From Phycisphaeraceae bacterium (GTDB lineage: Bacteria > Planctomycetota > Phycisphaerae > Phycisphaerales > UBA1924), in NCBI GenBank assembly GCA_009827205.1, contig WUAK01000044.1:1-13575 (forward strand): 13,575 nucleotides of DNA, given 5' to 3'. Made by a program: the position numbers and the translations under genes. The notes under the pieces were generated by a model. The model was given only the letters and a program-made list of their open reading frames with translations. It did not search any database and was not told the origin of the DNA. Position 1 is the stretch's first letter. Each line of letters opens with the position of its first letter. This document shows positions 6,887 to 12,216 of the stretch, piece after piece.

Positions 6887-7905
6887 TCGGCGTACCCGTT
6901 CGGGTGCTTCTCGAACCACCGGTATGCCGTGCGCACGATCTCGTCGATATCGGTAAACGAAGCGGACCAGCCGAGCTCGGAATTGATCTTGCCCGGATCG
7001 GCAAAGAGCTGCGCCGGATCGCCCGGCCTCCGGTCGGCTTCCTCGATTTTGAAATCCTTGCCCGTCACGCGCTTCACGGATTCGATGATCTCACGCACCG
7101 AGTAGCCGTTTCCGATACCAAGGGTGTAGAACCGCTCGTCGCCGGGCTTGAGCGCATGCATCACGGCGACGTGCGCATCGATCAGGTCGCAGACGTGGAT
7201 GTAGTCTCGGATGCATGTGCCGTCAGGCGTGTCGTAGTCGGTTCCGAAGATCATGATCTTCTCGCGCACGCCGAGCGCGGCTTCGAGTATCACCGGGATC
7301 AGGTGCGTCTCGGGTTCGTGGTCTTCGCCGATGAGCGTCTCGGGGTCCGAACCGGCGACATTGAAGTACCGTAGGGCCGCGTATGAGAACGGCTTCTGGT
7401 TGACCCTGCACGCGTGTGCGTAGTCACGGAGGATGTGCTCCACATGGAGCTTGCTCCAGCCGTAGGGGTTGATGGGCGACTGCGGCGTGTTCTCGTCCAT
7501 CGGCACCTTGGGTGGCTCGCCGTAGGTCGCGCAGGTTGAGCTGAAGACCAGCTTAGTGACGCTAGCTTTGTCGCACGCTTCGATGAGCGAGAGCGCCCCT
7601 GCCGTGTTATTGCGGTAGTAATCCAGAGGCTCGGTGACCGATTCCCCGACGTACGCGAGGGCGGCAAAGTGCATCACGGTGTCCACGCCGTGCTCGGTCA
7701 TGAGCCGGACAAGCGTGTCTCGGTCAGCGATATCGGTCTCTGAGAAATGGAGCGTCCCGGGCTTGACGGACCCGAGGGCCTCGATCGCCTCGGCGTGCCC
7801 TCGGTACAGATTGTCCACGGCGACGACGGTCTCGCCCTCTTCGAGTAAACGCTTGACGGCGTGCGAGCCGATGTAGCCTGCACCGCCTGTGACCAAAACC
7901 GCCAT
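6883..7905 (-). CDS. galE: UDP-glucose 4-epimerase GalE
   Basis: GalE interconverts UDP-glucose and UDP-galactose (sometimes the N-acetyl forms), feeding polysaccharide and glycolipid synthesis in the cytoplasm. The 340-residue protein has the NAD-binding GGAGYIG loop (7-13), VDNLYRG (30-36), the FSSTCATYG segment with Thr124 at the catalytic Ser/Thr position, and the YGWSK pair Tyr148/Lys152. FNVAGSD and the C-terminal RRPGDPA-type nucleotide-binding segment are also present. The ATG at 7905 is chosen because GAGGAG lies 8 nt before it and the Rossmann fold begins at once; a GTG three codons upstream abuts the ribosome site and is unlikely. It heads a four-gene operon with the lipoprotein, the unrecognised protein and the DUF255 fusion. 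The start codon lies in a CATG shared with the divergent DUF368 gene. Whether the substrate is the plain or N-acetylated sugar cannot be told. Confidence 0.96.
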   Translation of the reverse strand: MAVLVTGGAGYIGSHAVKRLLEEGETVVAVDNLYRGHAEAIEALGSVKPGTLHFSETDIADRDTLVRLMTEHGVDTVMHFAALAYVGESVTEPLDYYRNNTAGALSLIEACDKASVTKLVFSSTCATYGEPPKVPMDENTPQSPINPYGWSKLHVEHILRDYAHACRVNQKPFSYAALRYFNVAGSDPETLIGEDHEPETHLIPVILEAALGVREKIMIFGTDYDTPDGTCIRDYIHVCDLIDAHVAVMHALKPGDERFYTLGIGNGYSVREIIESVKRVTGKDFKIEEADRRPGDPAQLFADPGKINSELGWSASFTDIDEIVRTAYRWFEKHPNGYAE

Positions 7906-9010
7906 GAACGACACTCCTCAAAATCACGACGCCGAACGCAGCGCCCATAGCGATAGTATCGGCAAGCCCCACCCGAGCGATGAGGCCAAGGGCGATGGCT
8001 TTACCGTGCTGACCCCGTCTGGGATCCTGCGGGCGGGCCTCGGCGGCGCACTGATGGGCCTTGCCAACCTCGTCCCGGGCATCAGCGGCGGGACCATGCT
8101 CGTCGCGACCGGGATCTACACCAACTTCATCGACGCGATCAGCGATCTGACAAGGCTCAGGCTCCGCAAAGAATCGATCCTGCTGATCGGGGTCGTTCTC
8201 GTCGGCGCTGTGATCGGAGTCGCTGCGCTTACGGGCGTGATCGCCTCGGCGCTCGTGGGTTTCCGCTGGGGGATGTACAGCCTGTTCATTGGGCTGACCT
8301 GGGGCGGGGCTCCGCTGCTCGTCCGGATGATCCGGGAGTCGTCGGAAGATAAGAAAACACTCGCAGACAAGCCAGTCTCGGCTGGGTTCGTCATCGGGAT
8401 GGTCGTCATGGCGGGTCTTGCGATCATGCAGATGACCGGCGCGACCGGGGGAGGCGGCAACGCGAACTTTGTCATGCTCGTCATCGGAGGCATCGCCGGG
8501 GCCAGCGCGATGATCCTGCCCGGCGTGAGCGGCGCGTACCTGCTCCTATTGCTGGGGCTCTACGACACGATCATCAACGCGATCAAAGACTGCATTAGCG
8601 CCGCCAAAGACACGAACGTTGACGCGATCATCGATCAGTTCGGGATTGTCATTCCAGTCGGCGTCGGTGTTGTTGTCGGCATCGCGGGCGTGGCGAACAT
8701 CCTGAGGTTCGTGCTGCACCGCTACGAGCGGGCAACGCTGGGCGTGCTGCTTGGCCTGCTCATCGCAGCACCCGCTGGGCTCTACCCGTTCCGCGAGGGC
8801 GTCGAGCCCCAGGTCGGCGAGGTCATCAAAGGCGAGACGATCGAGACACCAGAGCAAGCCGCGGAAGTTGACCCCAAGGACTGGCCCCAGCGGACGTTCA
8901 CCCCGACCGCCGGGCAACTCGGCGGGTCATTCGGGCTCATCGTGCTCGGGCTGGGCATCACGCTCGGTATCGATCGAGTGGGCCGAAAGAAAGACCAGCC
9001 CGAAGCCTGA
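7904..9010 (+). CDS. DUF368 polyprenyl-phosphate translocase (PopT-type) membrane protein
   Basis: DUF368 proteins (PopT) are polytopic inner-membrane proteins shown in some bacteria to return undecaprenyl phosphate across the membrane for reuse in peptidoglycan and surface-glycan synthesis. The two internal repeats are clear: MGLANLVPGISGGT (51-64) and ASAMILPGVSGAY (200-212), each with the PGxSG motif and separated by several hydrophobic helices. Further membrane segments lie near 253-273, 277-291 and 341-356, with a hydrophilic loop at about 296-338. The start is uncertain. ATG at 7904 gives 368 residues with a ~40-residue hydrophilic N-terminus and no ribosome site, and overlaps the galE start codon. 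An in-frame GTG at 8006 would give ~334 residues, begin just before the conserved region, and leave about 100 bp of divergent promoter space. The polymerase gene follows after 42 bp but has its own promoter. Confidence 0.9.
   Translation: MNDTPQNHDAERSAHSDSIGKPHPSDEAKGDGFTVLTPSGILRAGLGGALMGLANLVPGISGGTMLVATGIYTNFIDAISDLTRLRLRKESILLIGVVLVGAVIGVAALTGVIASALVGFRWGMYSLFIGLTWGGAPLLVRMIRESSEDKKTLADKPVSAGFVIGMVVMAGLAIMQMTGATGGGGNANFVMLVIGGIAGASAMILPGVSGAYLLLLLGLYDTIINAIKDCISAAKDTNVDAIIDQFGIVIPVGVGVVVGIAGVANILRFVLHRYERATLGVLLGLLIAAPAGLYPFREGVEPQVGEVIKGETIETPEQAAEVDPKDWPQRTFTPTAGQLGGSFGLIVLGLGITLGIDRVGRKKDQPEA
7914..7919 (-). promoter_or_regulatory. Ribosome binding site of galE
   Basis: On the minus strand GAGGAG (within TGAGGAG) lies 8 nt before the ATG at 7905. 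This is ideal Shine-Dalgarno spacing and decides the start in favour of that ATG over the GTG at 7914. Confidence 0.75.
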
Positions 9011-9018
9011 CCAAGCCC

Positions 9019-9046
9019 TTGCACATCGCGTTCGTTAGGGTATTAT
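9019..9046 (+). promoter_or_regulatory. Promoter of the Y-family polymerase gene, probably giving a leaderless transcript
   Basis: TTGCAC (9019-9024), a 16-bp spacer and TATTAT (9041-9046) form a sigma-70-type promoter; the -10 matches five of six consensus bases and the -35 three. The expected start of transcription, about 7 nt after the -10, falls at the A of the ATG at 9053, so the mRNA would have essentially no leader. No Shine-Dalgarno site of normal spacing precedes the ATG. No LexA-like operator is evident. Confidence 0.5.
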
Positions 9047-9052
9047 CAGGGC

Positions 9053-10309
9053 ATGGTTCAGACCTCATCCGCCCAACTCAACTGGCTCTTTGTGGACATG
9101 AACTCGTTCTTCGCGTCCGCGGAGCAGCACCTGCGTCCTGAACTGAGAGGCAGGCCCGTCGGGGTGATCCCGGTCGAGACCGAGGGCACCTGCCTGATCG
9201 CTGCGAGCAAGGAAGCCAAGTCGCTCGGCCTCAAGACGGGCACCCGTGTCATGGAGGCGAAGGAGAAGTGCCCCGAGGTCGAACTCGTCCGCGCCAGGCC
9301 CGACGTGTACGTGCGTGTGCACCACGAGATAAGCGACTCCATCGAACGATGGGCCCCGATCCACAAGGCCTACTCGATCGACGAGTGGGCCATCAGGCTC
9401 GGGCACGGCCAGCACGAACCGGAAGCCGCCAGGCAACTCGGCGTGGACATCAAGCGGCAGATCTACTCCGACTTCAGCCCGACGCTCGGGTGCTCGGTCG
9501 GGATTGCGCCGACACGGCTGCTGGCCAAGATCGCAAGCGATATCCAGAAACCCGACGGGCTCACGCTGATCGAGATGAAGGACCTGCCCGAGCGCCTCGA
9601 CGGGTGCGAGCCCGAGGACCTCTGCGGCATCGGACGCGGCATCGCGGCGCGCCTCGAACGCAACGGCATCCGCACGGTCCGCCAGCTCTGGGCGCTCGAC
9701 AGACGCCAGGCGAAGCAGATCTGGGGATCGATCGCCGGCGCTCAGTGGTGGGACGCGTTCCACGGGCGCGATGAGCCCGAGATCCCGACACGCAAGGGAT
9801 CGATGGGGCACGAGAACGTGCTGGACCCGAAGTACCGCAACGAGGAGGGCGCACGCGGGATCCTGACAAGATTGGTCTGCCGGCTCGGGATCAGGATGCG
9901 CGCCGAGGGGTACACCGCGGGGGCCCTGGGCATCAACATCGGCTACGTGGGCGAGGGCGGCTTCGCGTCATCGATCGACCTGCCGCACACCCAGGACACG
10001 CGGACCCTTCTTGAGACGCTCACCAGACTGCTCGATCGGTGCAAGCCCATGCAGGGCCAACCGCTGAAGGTGGGCGCGGTGGTCACGGGGCTCGTGCACG
10101 AGTCGCAGATCGCGGGGAATCTGTTCGAGGAAGCCCAGCGCGAAGTCGGTCTCTCAAAGACGATGGACAAGATCAACAGCAAATGGGGCCTGTCTTCGAT
10201 CTATTTCGGCTCTCTGCACGGCTACAGGCACCACATGGACGACAAGATTGCGTTCGGCAGGATCCCGCCGCAAACCACGCTCAACGATCACGCGGAGCAG
10301 ACGCACTGA
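9053..10309 (+). CDS. Y-family (translesion) DNA polymerase
   Basis: This 418-residue protein is a Y-family polymerase of the DinB/UmuC superfamily, which copies past damaged template bases. The palm domain has FVDMNSFFASAE, with metal-binding Asp15 and probable steric-gate Phe20. A nucleotide-binding segment reads CLIAASKEAKSLGLKTG, and SIDE supplies Asp110/Glu111, so the catalytic carboxylates are complete. CSVGIAPTRLLAKIASDIQKPDG and a helix-hairpin-helix (LCGIGRGIAARLERNGI, about 190-206) follow, then a little-finger-like C-terminal domain. Two oddities: SIDE is followed by Trp rather than the usual Ala/Val/Leu, and the C-terminus (PPQTTLNDHAEQTH) has no clear QLxLF-type sliding-clamp motif. 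No imuA, dnaE2, umuD or lexA gene is adjacent. Asn17 in DMNSF is more UmuC/UvrX-like than DinB-like. The last 29 bp overlap the 3' end of the convergent lgt gene. Confidence 0.93.
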   Translation: MVQTSSAQLNWLFVDMNSFFASAEQHLRPELRGRPVGVIPVETEGTCLIAASKEAKSLGLKTGTRVMEAKEKCPEVELVRARPDVYVRVHHEISDSIERWAPIHKAYSIDEWAIRLGHGQHEPEAARQLGVDIKRQIYSDFSPTLGCSVGIAPTRLLAKIASDIQKPDGLTLIEMKDLPERLDGCEPEDLCGIGRGIAARLERNGIRTVRQLWALDRRQAKQIWGSIAGAQWWDAFHGRDEPEIPTRKGSMGHENVLDPKYRNEEGARGILTRLVCRLGIRMRAEGYTAGALGINIGYVGEGGFASSIDLPHTQDTRTLLETLTRLLDRCKPMQGQPLKVGAVVTGLVHESQIAGNLFEEAQREVGLSKTMDKINSKWGLSSIYFGSLHGYRHHMDDKIAFGRIPPQTTLNDHAEQTH

Positions 10310-11363
10310 CCTCTGACCTGATAGCCCAGCCGCCAACAGGACTCGCGTTTCTTGAACGCGTCCAGAGCAGGATCACGGCACCGACGACGATCATCCCGAT
10401 GCTCAAGAGTTGACCACGCGACAGGCCAGCCAAGCCCGAGATGCCCGGGTCTGGGAGTCGCACGAACTCGGTTGCGATGCGCATGACGCCGTAGCAGATC
10501 AGGAACAGCGCCATGATCACGCCGGGCCTGTGAGGTTTGCGTGCGACAATCCAGAGGATGAGCCCGAGCACCACACCCTCTGCGAGCGCCTGGTAGAGCT
10601 GAGACGGGTGACGAGCCGAGATCAGGGGTTCGATCTGTTGGGCAGCTTCCGCCGATCCCGACTGCACCTTTTCGATCAGCATCTCAAGACCTGTGGTGGG
10701 CGGCTGATCGGGGAGCCGGTAGTTATCGATGAGCGACTCAAGCTGGACCTCCTGCGCTTGGGTCCTGAGTCCGATGTCATGCCCGCTGTAGATCTCCTGC
10801 GGGAACCTTACGGCCCACCACGGGGCATCCTCGCCGGGCTGCGCGACGATCTTGCCGAGCAATTCACCGTTGACGAAGTTGGCGAGGCGTCCGAGGAACA
10901 ACCCGAACGGAGCGATGAGGGCGTACAGGTCGAACACATGCAACGGGCTGACCGCACCGACGCGCTGGCCTTGTTCGTTCTTGAACCCTCGGCTCACGAG
11001 ATAGCCAGCGATGATGACACCGATCATCCCGCCGTGGCTCGCCATCCCGCCGTGATTGAGCATGAACACGCCCCAGAAAGGCGGTGAACTCTCGAACATC
11101 CAGAGTAGACTCGGCTGGTAGAAGAGGACGTACCCGAGCCGACCCCCCACGACTGCACCGAACGCGGCGTAGATGATTGCGTCGGTCACACGTTCACGGG
11201 GAATGAGCGCCGCCCCGCGCTTCTGCAGGAACCGAAGCGCGACCCAGCCCAGGTAGAAACCAAGCGCATAGCTGAGACCGTACCAACGGATCCCAAAGCC
11301 GCCTGAGATACGAATCGCGAACGGGTCGATATCGTGCAGCCAGGCGGCGATGGTCGTTGTCAT
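10281..11363 (-). CDS. lgt: Prolipoprotein diacylglyceryl transferase Lgt
   Basis: Lgt transfers diacylglycerol from phosphatidylglycerol to the lipobox Cys of prelipoproteins in the inner membrane, the first step of lipoprotein maturation. Family features are present in order: IRWYGLSYALGF (25-36), GGRLGYVLFYQP (73-84), SHGG with His110 (equivalent of the essential E. coli His103), the signature GRLANFVNGELLG (158-170) with Arg159, HPSQLYQA (252-259), and RIATEFVRLPD near residue 300. Multiple membrane helices are evident. At 360 residues it is longer than E. coli Lgt (291). Most of the excess is an insertion of about 40 residues between the signature and HPSQLY (roughly 208-250), plus a hydrophilic C-terminal tail. 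The ATG overlaps the TGA of tatD as ATGA (11363-11360), indicating a tatD-lgt operon. A substrate, the lipoprotein hydrolase, is encoded at 6886-5642. Confidence 0.97.
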   Translation of the reverse strand: MTTTIAAWLHDIDPFAIRISGGFGIRWYGLSYALGFYLGWVALRFLQKRGAALIPRERVTDAIIYAAFGAVVGGRLGYVLFYQPSLLWMFESSPPFWGVFMLNHGGMASHGGMIGVIIAGYLVSRGFKNEQGQRVGAVSPLHVFDLYALIAPFGLFLGRLANFVNGELLGKIVAQPGEDAPWWAVRFPQEIYSGHDIGLRTQAQEVQLESLIDNYRLPDQPPTTGLEMLIEKVQSGSAEAAQQIEPLISARHPSQLYQALAEGVVLGLILWIVARKPHRPGVIMALFLICYGVMRIATEFVRLPDPGISGLAGLSRGQLLSIGMIVVGAVILLWTRSRNASPVGGWAIRSEVSASAPRDR

Positions 11364-12169
11364 ACACCCACTCCGTGCGCATCGATGCCGAAGAATCGCT
11401 CTGTGTTGTCGTTGATCGCCTGATGGAATGCGTCCCAGTCCTCACCCCGAAGCTCTGCGAGGAATCTGGCCGTCAGCGACGTCATCCAGGGCCTGCAGGG
11501 CCGTTCGCCGCGCTTTGGCATCGGTGATAGGAAGGGCGCATCGGTCTCGACCATGATCCTGTCGATCGGCACGATCCGTGCCGCCTCTTGCACTTCCTTG
11601 GCGTTCTTGTACGTCACCACACCCGTGAACGAGATGCTGGCGCCAAAGTCGAGCACCATTCGAACTTCGTCTGCGTTGCCCGTGAAACAGTGAAAGACGA
11701 ACCTTGACGGATCAAACGAAGACGCACTGAGAACGGGAATGAGATCCGCGAACGCCTGACGGCAATGGATGACGATCGGCTTGCCGAGCCCGGACTCACC
11801 AGACTCAGATCTCTCGTTCTCGATCACAGAGAGCTGCTCGGCGAGCACGACATCCTGGATCGATCTCGCGGGCTCAGGGTAGTGGTTGTCAAGCCCCAGT
11901 TCGCCCCATGCGACACACTTGGGATCCCGAGCCACGGCTCGGATCACATCCCAGATGTGCGGGCCCTTGTCGGAGTAGAGCGGGTGCACGCCCGAGCTGC
12001 ACCACACGCGATCGTGCGACCGGGCGATCGCGAGGGCCTCCTGACAATCAACGCTCGTGGTCGAGATCGTGATGCAACCGGTCACTCCGTGAGCGTGAGC
12101 CTCATCGAGCTCGTCTCTGACGCGGCCTTCAAAGTCCGGGAAGGTCAGATGGCAGTGGGTATCGATCAC
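11360..12169 (-). CDS. tatD: TatD family metal-dependent hydrolase / DNase
   Basis: TatD proteins are cytoplasmic metal-dependent TIM-barrel hydrolases of the amidohydrolase superfamily with 3'-5' exonuclease activity reported for several members. The metal ligands are all visible: DTHCHL (His5, His7), GELGLDNHY (Glu90), IHCR (His135), FHCFTG (His160) and ETDAPFLSP (Asp210). NTERFFGI is the usual C-terminal motif. The GTG at 12169 gives 269 residues, close to the E. coli length, and places DTHCHL immediately at the N-terminus as in other members. A GTG at 12229 would add 20 unlike residues and run past the start of the divergent gene. No Shine-Dalgarno site is seen; TACCCT lies 5 nt before the GTG. 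After barrel strand 8, RGERPCRPWM replaces the more usual RG..NEP. It is followed by lgt with a 4-nt overlap. Confidence 0.95.
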   Translation of the reverse strand: MIDTHCHLTFPDFEGRVRDELDEAHAHGVTGCITISTTSVDCQEALAIARSHDRVWCSSGVHPLYSDKGPHIWDVIRAVARDPKCVAWGELGLDNHYPEPARSIQDVVLAEQLSVIENERSESGESGLGKPIVIHCRQAFADLIPVLSASSFDPSRFVFHCFTGNADEVRMVLDFGASISFTGVVTYKNAKEVQEAARIVPIDRIMVETDAPFLSPMPKRGERPCRPWMTSLTARFLAELRGEDWDAFHQAINDNTERFFGIDAHGVGV

Positions 12170-12216
12170 GCCTGAGGGTATGAAGCCGACACTGCCCGAG
12201 GCGGTAGACTGAGGGC
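12170..12216. promoter_or_regulatory. Divergent tatD / transglutaminase gap with candidate -10 boxes on both strands
   Basis: The 47-bp gap has TAGACT (12205-12210) on the plus strand, 6 nt before the ATG at 12217, and TACCCT (12180-12175) on the minus strand, 5 nt before the GTG at 12169. Both fit TAnnnT at the position expected for leaderless transcription. The plus box and its downstream bases (GAGGGC then ATG) resemble the polymerase promoter (CAGGGC then ATG). No convincing -35 hexamers are seen, so these remain candidates. Confidence 0.3.

Noticed and set aside
6887..6919. ATG at 6919 as the lipoprotein start
   Set aside because: It puts 11 charged residues before the signal peptide and a 37-bp overlap with galE; the GTG at 6886 gives a perfect lipoprotein signal and the usual 4-nt overlap.
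9011..9052. A LexA/SOS operator before the Y-family polymerase
   Set aside because: Neither a CTGT-N8-ACAG nor a GAAC-N4-GTTC type palindrome is present in the 42-bp gap.
9065..9811. 248-codon minus-strand open frame under the Y-family polymerase
   Set aside because: It lies wholly within the conserved polymerase motifs and has shadow-type composition; no independent start signal is seen.
10410..11087. 225-codon plus-strand open frame opposite lgt
   Set aside because: It covers the Lgt signature in antisense, is highly charged with no motif, and has no ribosome site.
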